Origin: a virus
DNA: 64,000 nucleotides
IMG/VR virus record: IMGVR_UViG_3300009506_000022
Location: 34,007 to 98,006 of that record
Reading direction: 5' to 3' (one strand)
Part shown: piece after piece, positions 41,132 through 50,238 of the stretch
Position numbering within the stretch: the stretch's first letter is position 1
Layout: every line of letters starts with the position of its first letter
The notes under the pieces: generated by a model
Told to the model about the DNA's origin: nothing
The model's input: only the letters and a program-made list of their open reading frames with translations
Database searches by the model: none
Program-made: the position numbers and the translations under genes

Positions 41132-42004
41132 ATGAAAGAATTGACACTTAAAGAGCAAGGCGCAAAGCTACCGATCGGAATAGTTGATAATGATCGGCGA
41201 GTTCTGCGCGATTTTTCCATAAAGCGCTGGACGGCAAAGCAAGAGCGCGAACTTGGTAGACTTAGACAAGAGTATAAGGCCCTTTCTATGCCTGACCATA
41301 TCGCGCTTGTGTTGGCTGTTTTGTGCGAGAAGATTGGGCCATACGATTTTTCTTCGATGAAGAAGTTGGCGGAAAAGAAGTTGGCGATAAGTCAGATGTT
41401 TTCAGGTGATGTTTTCTATGTCTACTGTTACATCAGATGTCAGTCCCTTGGTTCTTTTCTTGGCTTTGATGTTGAGTGTCCAGCTTGTGGAGAAAAATAT
41501 TCATCTGAAACAGATTTGATGGATATGACAAATATCATCGCAGATAACCTGGATGAAACGATATGGGAATATTCTCTCTTGGAACCCTTCATGTTTCGAG
41601 AAGTCGAAGCAAAGACATTTCGTGTTGGACAGACTCTTTGGCACTCTCTCGAAAAAGCAGAGATCGAAGGTCGACTTGATGTTGAGGGTGGCAAAATGGC
41701 GATGCTTGCTGGAGCAATCAGATCGATCAAAGAGTTCCCAGCTGAAGTTCAGCCAGTGATCGAAGAACTTGATGACATGGGGAAGCGCGACATCGTTGCT
41801 TTAGTAGACGAAATGAACGAACGTCATTTTGGACCAGATATGCGGTTGATCACGCGATGTCCGAAATGCAAAACGGATAATATCCAGCCGATCAATTGGA
41901 GTTACCAAAGTTTTTTCGGCAGTTCTTCCCTCTCCCAGACGAGAGGGAATTTGTCCAACAAATCTTCTCAGCAACCTACTTCTCAAAAGGAGCCGCAACA
42001 GTAA
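41132..42004 (+). CDS. tail assembly chaperone (0-frame product)
   Basis: A 290-residue protein placed between tube and tape measure, the place of lambda G or its functional analogues. It is helical with a zinc site (CPACGEKY and CPKCKTDN, residues about 112-250). Translation normally stops at 42004; near 41911 a slippery site can shift ribosomes to the -1 frame and add 81 residues. The 28 residues encoded after that site (SSLSQTRGNLSNKSSQ) look disordered, as expected of a short product. Confidence 0.78.
   Translation: MKELTLKEQGAKLPIGIVDNDRRVLRDFSIKRWTAKQERELGRLRQEYKALSMPDHIALVLAVLCEKIGPYDFSSMKKLAEKKLAISQMFSGDVFYVYCYIRCQSLGSFLGFDVECPACGEKYSSETDLMDMTNIIADNLDETIWEYSLLEPFMFREVEAKTFRVGQTLWHSLEKAEIEGRLDVEGGKMAMLAGAIRSIKEFPAEVQPVIEELDDMGKRDIVALVDEMNERHFGPDMRLITRCPKCKTDNIQPINWSYQSFFGSSSLSQTRGNLSNKSSQQPTSQKEPQQ
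41911..41949 (+). promoter_or_regulatory. programmed -1 ribosomal frameshift signal
   Basis: The heptamer T-TTT-TTC (41911-41917) is in the correct register for X-XXY-YYZ slippage of the chaperone frame. An 8-nt spacer is followed by a 9-bp perfect stem (41926-41934 with 41941-41949, 6-nt loop). After slippage the next codon is CGG at 41917, in phase with the downstream frame. Confidence 0.88.
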
Positions 42005-42162
42005 ACATTCTTGATCTGACCCATCGAGAAAGAGTTGTTTGGTTAGAGTGTTTAGAGAAACAAATTAGAAAGGAAAATCGACAACACAGAAATGCAATGA
42101 AAGGATTGAAAGTTCCTAAACGCAAGTGGGGAAAAAGAACTAGGACTTATAGGAAAAAATAG
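41917..42162 (+). CDS. -1 frameshift extension of tail assembly chaperone
   Basis: This frame begins RQFFPLPDEREFVQQIFSAT and continues 81 residues to a basic C-terminus (KVPKRKWGKRTRTYRKK). It would be translated as a fusion to the first 262 residues of the upstream frame, giving about 343 residues, like the lambda G-T product. An ATG at 41896 (MELPK) could start it alone but has no ribosome site, which favours frameshifting. Confidence 0.8.
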   Translation, partial: RQFFPLPDEREFVQQIFSATYFSKGAATVNILDLTHRERVVWLECLEKQIRKENRQHRNAMKGLKVPKRKWGKRTRTYRKK

Positions 42163-44538
42163 ATGGCTATACTACCCATAGAGTTGAGTGCGATATTGAA
42201 CTTTGATGCTCGAAAAGCCATCAACAATATGGGTAGGAGTGCTATTGCTTTCAAACGATTGCAAAGCCAAGCCAATCGAGTTGGAAGCGGGTTGAAAGCG
42301 GTTAGTGGCGGAATTGGAAGAGCATCTCTTGCGTTTACCCCATTGACGCTTGGTATGGGGTTTGCCGTTGCAAAAGCTAACGAATTTGAGCGAGGGATTT
42401 ATGAAGTAAGCACTATTGCTGATGAAGCAGAGTTTCCACTTAGTAAGATAGATTCATCGGCGATAGAACTTGCCAAGACTTTTGCAACCGCACCTGTTGA
42501 GCAAACAAAAGCAATGTACAACGCAGTTTCTTTTGGTGCATCAACAGCGGCTGAAGCAAACGATCGTTTAGTTGAATCGAACAAGCTGGCGATCGGTGGT
42601 GTTACAGAGACCAACACAGCGCTCGAGCTTCTTTCAGGTGCCATGAATGTTTATGGTGGCATGGGTCAAACAGCAGCTGATGCAAGTGATATTTTCTTCA
42701 CTACCGTCCAAAAAGGAAAGACGACTATCGCTGAGCTATCGGCTTCGTTTGGCCAAGTTATGCCGACCGCTGCTGCTTTAGATATTGGACTTGCGGATCT
42801 TAGCGCATCTCTTGCCACAGTTACACTTGCAAATATCAATACTGCTGAAGCTTCAACCGCATTAAATGCTGCTTTTTCGAATGTGATCAAGCCATCTAAA
42901 GAGGCAAAGGATGCTGCAAAATCTCTTGGAATAGAGTTTACGGCAACGGCGCTGAAAACCAAAGGTCTTGTTCCTTTCATGCAAGAGATTACCGATAAAG
43001 CGGGTGGAAACATTGATGCAATGGCTGCGTTGTTTGGTTCTGTCCGCGGTGTAAAATCGATGCTTGCTTTGACAGCAAATGATGGCGCGATTTTCAATGA
43101 TGTACTCAAAGCAATGGAAAATCGTACTGGAGCTGCGGATGTCGCTTTCCAGAAGATGTCGAAGTCAACTGATTTCCAGATGAGGCGACTGCTGGCTTTG
43201 AAAGATATCGGAATGACAGTGTTTGGTCAGGTTCTTCAGCGCTCTTTGCTTAGAATGTTGTCGCCGCTTGCGGGTGTTGCAGAGGGATTTGTTGACATCA
43301 TGCAAGCCGTAAAGACAGGCGATCTAGAGGGATTGAGTCCTACTATGGCCGCGATGGCAAAAGGGATTCGTGAGGGATTTGATACGATCCGCAAGGGGTT
43401 CGACTTTGTTATTGATGCTGCGAACCAAGCGCGCGCTTGGTTCAGCGATACGTTCGGAACAGAGGGAACCCAAAAGATTGCAAAGTTCGCAACTGTTTTT
43501 CTGGTGGTTGGCGCCGCGATCGCACCAGTGATTCTTGCGGTTGCTGGAATCGGGTTTGTCGTGGCTCAACTTGTTCCAGTGATTTCTGGTCTTGGATTGG
43601 TGTTTTCTGGAGTTTTTGGCGCCTTGCTTGGACCAATAGGATTGATTGGGGTCGCTTTGTATTTGTTTTGGGATCAAGCCGTTCAAGTTTTCAATGGGAT
43701 TCTCGAGGTGGTAGGACCAGTTTTTGACAACATTAAATCGATCGTGATGGATACGTTTCAGGAACTTGGAAACATTTTTGCTTCGATTGGTGCGTTATGG
43801 AGCGACACGACAGGAGGAATGTCGGTTGATTGGAAAGAGGTTGGAAGGATTGTTGGTGCTGTTATTGGTTCGATCATAACGGCTGTTGTTCAAGTTGCTT
43901 CCTTTGTGGCAAAAGCAGCTGGATTCATGCTTTTTGCTTTTGTTAATTTTGGCAAAGGGCTTGGCGAAGTTGCCGCGATGATCGTTGAGTTTCTTATGTC
44001 TCCGATCCAACAAACAGCTCGTGGTGTGGTTTGGCTGCTGGAAGCGATCAAAGTAAAAGTCCCAAAAGGATTGAGAGATTATGCCAAGATTGAAAGGAAG
44101 CCTGTAACACAATTTACCAGAGAAAGAGGGCTTAATGGAGCTGCTGTAACTCAGGAACAGCTTCAACTTGAAAAACAACTTGGTGTTAAATTCACAACGA
44201 AAAGGACAGGTCTTGGTTTATCTCAAGCTGTCCAAGAGGCTGGAGCCGCTCAAAACGAAGCGGTTGTTACAGGGAAAGCGGAACGAGAGAAATCTCTTGG
44301 CGCTCTTTCTGGCGTGCTCGATGAAGTTGCAGCTGCTGCAAACAATACGGCTTCATCCGCTGAATCAGCGGCTGCAGCTGCAAAAAAGAAACCTTGCGCT
44401 CAGGTGAACCTTGATGGTCGCGAGGTTGCTCGCTCAACCGCCAAAGCGAACGATGAAATCCGAGCCAGGAGCGGCGCGAAAGCGACACCTTGGCAACGGA
44501 GACAGGTTCTTGAATACGGCGCTCAACCAGCAACCTAG
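42163..44538 (+). CDS. tail tape measure protein (TP901 type)
   Basis: 791 residues, beginning immediately after the frameshift product's stop. Typical tape-measure features: long helical Ala-rich region (SASFGQVMPTAAALDIGLAD, LANINTAEASTALNAAFSN), the TP901 core with VSFGASTAAEANDRLVESN, and a hydrophobic centre of membrane-like helices (GAAIAPVILAVAGIGFVV, GLVFSGVFGALLGPIGLIGV, about 445-505). It sets tail length and leaves the tail at injection. Position right after the chaperones is diagnostic. Confidence 0.92.
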   Translation: MAILPIELSAILNFDARKAINNMGRSAIAFKRLQSQANRVGSGLKAVSGGIGRASLAFTPLTLGMGFAVAKANEFERGIYEVSTIADEAEFPLSKIDSSAIELAKTFATAPVEQTKAMYNAVSFGASTAAEANDRLVESNKLAIGGVTETNTALELLSGAMNVYGGMGQTAADASDIFFTTVQKGKTTIAELSASFGQVMPTAAALDIGLADLSASLATVTLANINTAEASTALNAAFSNVIKPSKEAKDAAKSLGIEFTATALKTKGLVPFMQEITDKAGGNIDAMAALFGSVRGVKSMLALTANDGAIFNDVLKAMENRTGAADVAFQKMSKSTDFQMRRLLALKDIGMTVFGQVLQRSLLRMLSPLAGVAEGFVDIMQAVKTGDLEGLSPTMAAMAKGIREGFDTIRKGFDFVIDAANQARAWFSDTFGTEGTQKIAKFATVFLVVGAAIAPVILAVAGIGFVVAQLVPVISGLGLVFSGVFGALLGPIGLIGVALYLFWDQAVQVFNGILEVVGPVFDNIKSIVMDTFQELGNIFASIGALWSDTTGGMSVDWKEVGRIVGAVIGSIITAVVQVASFVAKAAGFMLFAFVNFGKGLGEVAAMIVEFLMSPIQQTARGVVWLLEAIKVKVPKGLRDYAKIERKPVTQFTRERGLNGAAVTQEQLQLEKQLGVKFTTKRTGLGLSQAVQEAGAAQNEAVVTGKAEREKSLGALSGVLDEVAAAANNTASSAESAAAAAKKKPCAQVNLDGREVARSTAKANDEIRARSGAKATPWQRRQVLEYGAQPAT

Positions 44539-44546
44539 AGGATCCT

Positions 44547-45389
44547 ATGGCTATCGCAAGAGACTTGGCACAAATCGCAGCTGGCCCACTTTTAGGTCCT
44601 CTGATCAACTCGTTGGGCGCGAGAAAGATTCACCGATGGGTTCTTGAGAACCTCGATACTGGAGAGACAGTAGAAGGCCAGTTTGGGCCAGTATCGCCTA
44701 CAAAGATTCCTGGAAACCCGCAGTATGCAGAACACACATCTTTAGGGCGAGAAACGCCGATCATTCAGTACACGCATGGAACCGCAGATGGGTTTCGGTT
44801 TACCGCAGTGTGGTTTGCGGTTCATGAAGATGACAGCACACCAGAGAAGGCGATAAAGGTTCTTGAAAACTGGAAATCTAGAGATGCTGATTTGGCTAGA
44901 CCGCCAAGAGTCAGCTTTTCTGTTGGTGATGGCCAGATGTCGCTCCTTGAGGGTGTAATTTCAGAGTTGGGGGAAATATCCTATTTCGATCCGCCAAAAT
45001 ATGGTGGGGGGATCCGCGGTGTTTCGGTTCAAGTTACGTTGAAAGAGTACACGAGATATGAACTCATAACTGAACCAGCTCCAGAAACCAGATATCATCA
45101 TGTAAGACAAGGTGAATATTACGAGCTGATCGCGTATTTTGAGTACAGAACACCAGAACTTGGTGACATTATTCGGAAACGTCATCCAACGAAGATATCT
45201 TTGGTTGAAAATGACATCGTAAAACTGCCTTCTGCAGAAGCGATCCGAACCATTCCTGTGAGACCAACTTCAATGGTCTTCAAAAACACTCTTTTGATCA
45301 AAGATTCAGTTCAGAAACAGCTCAAGGTTTCGGTTTTCGATCGAAACGATCGCGCATACACAAGTCCTATAATTCCAGCGGGGTTGTGA
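44547..45389 (+). CDS. baseplate hub/tube-cap protein, LysM-like (XkdP/CIS tube type)
   Basis: 280 residues. ARKIHRWVLENLDTGETVEG, GPVSPTKIPGNPQYAEHTSL, and EKAIKVLENWKSRDADLARPP followed by FSVGDGQMSLLEGVISEL match contractile injection system tube-cap proteins. The C-terminus (YHHVRQGEYYELIAYFEY...) looks like a LysM-type tail that starts near residue 180. In related systems this protein joins tube to hub. Encoded between tape measure and gpD-like hub, as expected. Confidence 0.75.
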   Translation: MAIARDLAQIAAGPLLGPLINSLGARKIHRWVLENLDTGETVEGQFGPVSPTKIPGNPQYAEHTSLGRETPIIQYTHGTADGFRFTAVWFAVHEDDSTPEKAIKVLENWKSRDADLARPPRVSFSVGDGQMSLLEGVISELGEISYFDPPKYGGGIRGVSVQVTLKEYTRYELITEPAPETRYHHVRQGEYYELIAYFEYRTPELGDIIRKRHPTKISLVENDIVKLPSAEAIRTIPVRPTSMVFKNTLLIKDSVQKQLKVSVFDRNDRAYTSPIIPAGL

Positions 45390-46534
45390 TGGCGGATCAA
45401 GACAAATATATGGCGCCAAGCTTTCAAGTCGCGATTGCTGGTTCTAATCTTGGCGTAAAGCTTTCTGAGCTTGTACAGTCGATCGAATATGAGAGTGTTG
45501 ATGGGATTGCAGATGAAGCGCGTTTGACACTCATAAACCCAAACTATGAACTCAGCAATTCTCCTCTTTGGCAACCAGGGAATGAACTTGAAATATGGTT
45601 TGGTTATGGTCATGACCTTGGACATGTTGGTCGCGTGATCATTACCGAACCAAAACTATTTTTTCCATCAAGCGGAGAACCAACGATTCAGATCAAAGGA
45701 TACACGAAAGATCAGCTTATGATGAGAAACGCTCCAGCGCTAGATAAAGCTGATATCAGAAACTTCGAAGTTGATCTTATTTCAGATGCTGTTGAGCGAG
45801 TAGCCAGTAGGCCAGCATATAGATTTGATAATCTTGATATAGACGAGAGTCCACCGAACAGATATGCATCACCACAAAAATCAGACATAACCGATTATAA
45901 CTATGTGAAGGGCTTATCTAATTTGCTTGGGTGGTTGTTTTGGGTTGATTATGACGAAGAAACAAAATGGACACTGCATTTTAAGAATCCGGAAACCTTT
46001 CAAGCTCAAGATGTTGTTTATACTTTTGAGCATAATCGAGGAAACGCATCTACCCTTTTATCTTTTGAACCATCTCCATCATTAGATGGAGCTGTTACAA
46101 CGTTGCAAGTTCAGAGTAGGAATCCAGATACAAACGAATCATTTATTGAGGAGTTTGACGAAACCGTTGAAGCTCCAGATTCAAAATACAAAGGCGATCC
46201 GAAAGAGACGGTTGACGAAGAACACACAACAGCTGGCGCTGTTGTAAAGCTTTTTTTTGGCGATTATGCACTTGAAGTTGTTTCTGACAAAAAGTTCCAT
46301 TCAGCGGCTGAAATGAAGTTGTGGGCTCAACAGTGGTTTAGGCGTAGACGAGAGGGGTTTATAACAGGACGTGGAACGGTGATCGGCGTCGACACTTTAA
46401 GAGCGCGCCAAACACATAAGCTTATTTTGCCAGCGACTTCTTTGACTGGCGATTATTATTTTGCTCGTGTTGCTCACAAGTTTGATTCCACTTCTGGTTA
46501 CATGGTTGATTTCAATGCACGAAAGGTCTTTTGA
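45389..46534 (+). CDS. baseplate hub protein, gpD-like
   Basis: 381 residues with the ATG inside the previous stop. The hub pattern is visible: APSFQVAIAGSNLGVKLSEL, LELTNPN-like LTLINPNYELSN, LEIWFGYGHDLGHVGRVIIT, IQIKGYTKDQLM and AEMKLWAQQWFRRRREGFITG with a C-terminal DYYFARVAHKFDSTSGYMVD. Late control protein D / gp27 relatives form the trimeric hub that holds the spike. Confidence 0.88.
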   Translation: MADQDKYMAPSFQVAIAGSNLGVKLSELVQSIEYESVDGIADEARLTLINPNYELSNSPLWQPGNELEIWFGYGHDLGHVGRVIITEPKLFFPSSGEPTIQIKGYTKDQLMMRNAPALDKADIRNFEVDLISDAVERVASRPAYRFDNLDIDESPPNRYASPQKSDITDYNYVKGLSNLLGWLFWVDYDEETKWTLHFKNPETFQAQDVVYTFEHNRGNASTLLSFEPSPSLDGAVTTLQVQSRNPDTNESFIEEFDETVEAPDSKYKGDPKETVDEEHTTAGAVVKLFFGDYALEVVSDKKFHSAAEMKLWAQQWFRRRREGFITGRGTVIGVDTLRARQTHKLILPATSLTGDYYFARVAHKFDSTSGYMVDFNARKVF

Positions 46535-47436
46535 TGATCAAAAGTGAAAAATATATCGCTGTTGTTGCAAACACCGATGATCCAGAAAAGAGATTTCGTA
46601 TAAAAGTAAAATGTGCGGCTCTTTTAGGAAGCGAAGATGTTGTATTGAATCGATGGGTCAACCCAGCATTTGGTTGGGGAATGGTTTTGGTTCCAAATGT
46701 AAACGAGCAAGTCGAAATTGAAGTGTATTCTGGAAGCGATAAAGACGAAGTTGAAGGACAATCTTTTCTTGAGAACCCAGATATTCGCTGGAAAGGAATT
46801 CGTTACCAAGGTCCTAATGCGTATGAGTCAATGTTTACCGAAACAAACTATGGTAAGCGCCGCGGGTTTGTAACGCCAGCTGGCCATCTTTTGATGTTTG
46901 ATGACACCGATGGATCCGAGAAAATTAATTTGGTTTGGCATAACTCAGAAGATGGTTACGCGATGTTTTCGATGAACGAAGATGGTTCAATTGTTCTTGC
47001 AAACAAAAATGGATCAATGCTTTATTTGAATGCTGCAAATCAAGAACTGGCGTTGATCGATGAGCATGGAAACTCGATTTCTAGCGCGTCAACTGGCATC
47101 AAGATCATCGATGCGACAGGAAATATCATTGAGTTGAAAAGTGGAGCTATTCAAGTTCTTGGACAAAGTGGTGTAACTATTTCGTGCAAAGATGCTGTTT
47201 TGGATGCTGGCAAAGTTCAGATCGGAGGGCAACCAGCTGTTGAAGCTTTGATGAAAGGAACCTCTTTTATGGCCGCTCATAATGTTTGGGTGGCTGCGAT
47301 AACTGCAGTTGTTGCGGCTTTGGTTGTTCCAACTGGAATTGATGCTGGTAGCAAGACAACCTTTGCGACTGCTTCAGCGACATATCAGGCAGCTTTAGCG
47401 GCTGTTCTAAGCACACAAGGATTTGTAAAAGCGTAA
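46534..47436 (+). CDS. baseplate spike protein, gpV/gp5-like
   Basis: 300 residues. An OB-fold at the N-terminus (KRFRIKVKCAALLGSEDVV, GWGMVLVPNVNEQVEIEVYS), then a beta-helix with short repeats (GSIVLANKNGSMLYLN, GIKIIDATGNIIELKSG, GVTISCKDAVLDAGKVQIGG). A helical, alanine-rich C-terminus follows (residues about 243-300). This is the membrane-piercing needle. Overlaps the hub stop. Confidence 0.87.
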   Translation: MIKSEKYIAVVANTDDPEKRFRIKVKCAALLGSEDVVLNRWVNPAFGWGMVLVPNVNEQVEIEVYSGSDKDEVEGQSFLENPDIRWKGIRYQGPNAYESMFTETNYGKRRGFVTPAGHLLMFDDTDGSEKINLVWHNSEDGYAMFSMNEDGSIVLANKNGSMLYLNAANQELALIDEHGNSISSASTGIKIIDATGNIIELKSGAIQVLGQSGVTISCKDAVLDAGKVQIGGQPAVEALMKGTSFMAAHNVWVAAITAVVAALVVPTGIDAGSKTTFATASATYQAALAAVLSTQGFVKA

Positions 47437-47672
47437 TGGCGAGCAAATGCACATTTCCATCCGTTTCTGGATTGTTGTTACCAGTCCCAATTCCACCTGG
47501 AGTTCCAGCGGTTCCTGGTTTACCGCTGAACCCAAGTGTACCAACACTTGATGTTGCTATTCAATCTCCTTCGCTTTCGTCTCCATCGTTACCAGTCCCA
47601 ATTCCACCTGGAGTTCCAGCGGTTCCTGGAGTTCCAGCGGTTGCGTTGGTCCCACCCTGTCCATTGGATTGA
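47436..47672 (+). CDS. proline-rich repeat protein, spike-tip candidate
   Basis: 78 residues, about a third proline, containing two copies of LPVPIPPGVPAVPG. The DNA shows a 41-nt exact repeat (47478-47518 and 47589-47629) and a further tandem 18-nt unit. Cysteines lie near both ends (Cys5 and PPCPLD). It sits between spike and baseplate-wedge genes, where PAAR tip proteins are often encoded, but I see no PAAR motif. A tip or adaptor role is inference. Confidence 0.6.
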   Translation: MASKCTFPSVSGLLLPVPIPPGVPAVPGLPLNPSVPTLDVAIQSPSLSSPSLPVPIPPGVPAVPGVPAVALVPPCPLD

Positions 47673-47674
47673 TT

Positions 47675-48055
47675 ATGCCTAAAGGAATAAAAGTACCAGT
47701 ACAAGTCGATAAATCTGGACGAATCGCGATGATTGAAGGCGATGCGTTGAATAGACAGTTGATTGCGCTTTCTTTGGCTGATGATGAAAACGAAAACGCT
47801 TTTCAACAGCAAATCGGACTTGGCGAATCTATGATTTTTGAGAACGACACGTCTTCTTCGAGAGCAAAAATCCTCAGAATTCTTTATTCTATTTTCTTGG
47901 ATTTTGAATCAAGAAAGATCTTTAGACTCGTAAGAGAAACAATAGAATGGTCTAAAGATCCTGAAAATGGAGATTTGATTCTATCGTTTTATTACATCGA
48001 CCTTGAAAGCGACCAACCTCAGTTTTTCCAGAAAGCTTTTACAACAAGGATTTGA
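47675..48055 (+). CDS. baseplate wedge protein, gp25/XkdS-like
   Basis: 126 residues from the ATG at 47675. The spacing of ENAFQQQIGLGESMIFEND, RAKILRILYSIFLDFESRKI and LSFYYIDLESDQ is that of gp25/DUF2634-type wedge proteins. Position between spike and gpJ genes strengthens the call. Confidence 0.7.
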   Translation: MPKGIKVPVQVDKSGRIAMIEGDALNRQLIALSLADDENENAFQQQIGLGESMIFENDTSSSRAKILRILYSIFLDFESRKIFRLVRETIEWSKDPENGDLILSFYYIDLESDQPQFFQKAFTTRI

Positions 48056-48056
48056 T

Positions 48057-50237
48057 ATGGCTACTGTAGAGATTCCATCATTTGATTTTACGGCTTTTTA
48101 TTACGGCCAGATTCTTGAAGCGCTGATTGCTTTCAAGAGAACATATGTTCCAGAACATACAGATGAATCGCCTCAAGATCCTTTTATTCAGTTACTTAGA
48201 GCAATTTCATGTGTTGGACACCTAAATAATACGAACGTTGATATCTTGGCAAATGAAAATACATTGAGAACAGCACAGTTGCCAGAAACGATCCGAGATA
48301 TGTTGACGCTTATCGATTATCGTTTGTCTTCAGCTTCTCCAGCGGAAGCAGAAGTCGTTTTCAAACTTGTTGGTGCGCTAACAGCTGATTCGAATGTTAT
48401 CTATAATGGTTCTCAAGTTTCCACTCGAGCAAGCGCAACGGAAACATCAAAGACTTTTGAAGCAACTGAGGTTCTTACTGTTGAACGAAGCGATGATGAA
48501 CACATCTCTCATGTGTTTGCTTACGATGAAAGCACGGATACTTATACTGACTATACAACAGAGGCGAACGCAGCTGTTACGACATTTACACCATGGGCTA
48601 GTCCTGCCGCAAAAGACTGTTTATATATTGGTCATAGCGGTGTTTTATGGGATCTTTTGAATGTCTTGCTGAATACGGCTGGAGCAAACATAAACGGAGT
48701 ATGGGAAGTCTACGATGGAAACTTTCTTGATTCGAAGCCTGATTCTGTAGAAAGAATAAGTTCGACGCTTCGATTTGTTGTGAACGATCTTCTTGGCACA
48801 AGCGATAGACAAGGTGCAACGGTTAGGGTTCAATTGGATCGCACTGGTTCATATGAAGAGGTTGAATCGCAGTGGGGAGATCTTGGAAGCGGAAATGTCA
48901 ACTATATTGTGACATCCACTTTGCTTGGACAAACGATTTCTGAAGCGGATGCAACATCTTTATCTGATTACACTGTTGGGAGAGAATGGAAAGAGGTTCC
49001 TGATTTATCTGATGGAACAAGCGATCTAACATCTTCTGGAGATGTTGAATTTTCTTTGCCAGAGGATCTTACTCATGAGTGGAATACTGGAGATGTAAAC
49101 AGCGAAACTGCTTATTGGCTAAGATATCGTATTGTTTCTGTGAGTACCCCAACAGCTCCTATTTTTGAAAAGCTCAGAATCGATACTAGAAACCAATATG
49201 TAAAAGCCACTGTGGTTCAAGGGACAACTCAGAACGATGCAAATCTTGGAACGGCTGATGGCATTACTGCAGATCAAGAGTTTCAATCAACAAAGGATGG
49301 ATTCATTGATGAAAGTGATACGGTAACGGTTGCCAGCGTAGAGTGGTCGCGTGTTGAAAACTTTTTGCAAAGTACGGCTACTGATAGACATTACGTCGTT
49401 CGACTTGGCGAGAATGATCGTGCCACATTTGTTTTTGGAAATGGCATCGCTGGAGCGATCCCAACAGGACAGGTTGATGCTGTTTATCGATATGGAGTCA
49501 CCGAAGATGGAAACGTTGGTGCGAACACGATTGTTGTGGATAAATCAGGACTTGCTTTAGTCAATACTCTTTACAATCCACGCGCTGCTGTGGGATGGCA
49601 ACAAGCGCAAAGCGCATCCACTGAATCTCTTGAGCAAGCAAAGGTCCTTGGACCAGCATCTCTCAGGACTGGAGAAGTCGCGCTTAATCCAGAGGGAATT
49701 GAAACCCTTGCGTTATTATATACTGATCCAATTACAGGGATAAAACCGTTTTCTCGCGCAAGAGCTGTTGAAGAATCATTTGGGCCAAAAACAGTAGAAT
49801 TGATAATCGTTGCTGCTGGTGGTGGAGCTGCTTCATCCACATTACTTTCTGAGCTTGATGAATATTTCAATGGTAATCGATACACGAGTCCACCAGTTAG
49901 AAAGAAGTTGGTTGCGAATCAAGAGTTGACATCTACAAACTACACCCCAAAGACGGTAAATATCAGTGCAACGGTTTATGACGCAACAAGTATTTCAGCA
50001 ATTGAAGATTCGTTAGCAGCGCTTCTTCAACCAGAAACCCGTCAAGAAGATGGTGTTTCCTTTGAATGGGAATTTGGAGGTGACGTTTTTCTTTCAAGAA
50101 TTACTCATGAAATATTTGCTGCGGATAACAACGTTTCAAGAGTTGAGGACTTATTGATAAACGGAGTCGATTCAAACCTTTCTTTGGGAGATAGAGAACT
50201 TCCAGTGTCTGGAACCATTACGATTACAGCGGGATAA
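48057..50237 (+). CDS. baseplate wedge protein, gpJ-like
   Basis: 726 residues; the ATG at 48057 follows ACAAGGATTTGAT. A long baseplate J-like protein: N-terminal YGQILEALIAFKRTYVPEHT and DPFIQLLRAISCVGHLNNT, then the conserved NVGANTIVVDKSGLALVNTL, ASTESLEQAKVLGPASLRTG and PFSRARAVEESFGPKTVELI, with a C-terminal FLSRITHEIFAADNNVSRVE. A segment near 272-287 (QWGDLGSGNVNYIVTS) recurs in the tail fibre. Confidence 0.88.
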   Translation: MATVEIPSFDFTAFYYGQILEALIAFKRTYVPEHTDESPQDPFIQLLRAISCVGHLNNTNVDILANENTLRTAQLPETIRDMLTLIDYRLSSASPAEAEVVFKLVGALTADSNVIYNGSQVSTRASATETSKTFEATEVLTVERSDDEHISHVFAYDESTDTYTDYTTEANAAVTTFTPWASPAAKDCLYIGHSGVLWDLLNVLLNTAGANINGVWEVYDGNFLDSKPDSVERISSTLRFVVNDLLGTSDRQGATVRVQLDRTGSYEEVESQWGDLGSGNVNYIVTSTLLGQTISEADATSLSDYTVGREWKEVPDLSDGTSDLTSSGDVEFSLPEDLTHEWNTGDVNSETAYWLRYRIVSVSTPTAPIFEKLRIDTRNQYVKATVVQGTTQNDANLGTADGITADQEFQSTKDGFIDESDTVTVASVEWSRVENFLQSTATDRHYVVRLGENDRATFVFGNGIAGAIPTGQVDAVYRYGVTEDGNVGANTIVVDKSGLALVNTLYNPRAAVGWQQAQSASTESLEQAKVLGPASLRTGEVALNPEGIETLALLYTDPITGIKPFSRARAVEESFGPKTVELIIVAAGGGAASSTLLSELDEYFNGNRYTSPPVRKKLVANQELTSTNYTPKTVNISATVYDATSISAIEDSLAALLQPETRQEDGVSFEWEFGGDVFLSRITHEIFAADNNVSRVEDLLINGVDSNLSLGDRELPVSGTITITAG

Positions 50238-50238
50238 T

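Noticed and set aside
41896-42162. Independent start at ATG 41896 for the second chaperone frame
   Set aside because: No ribosome site, and the in-register slippery site with hairpin explains expression better.
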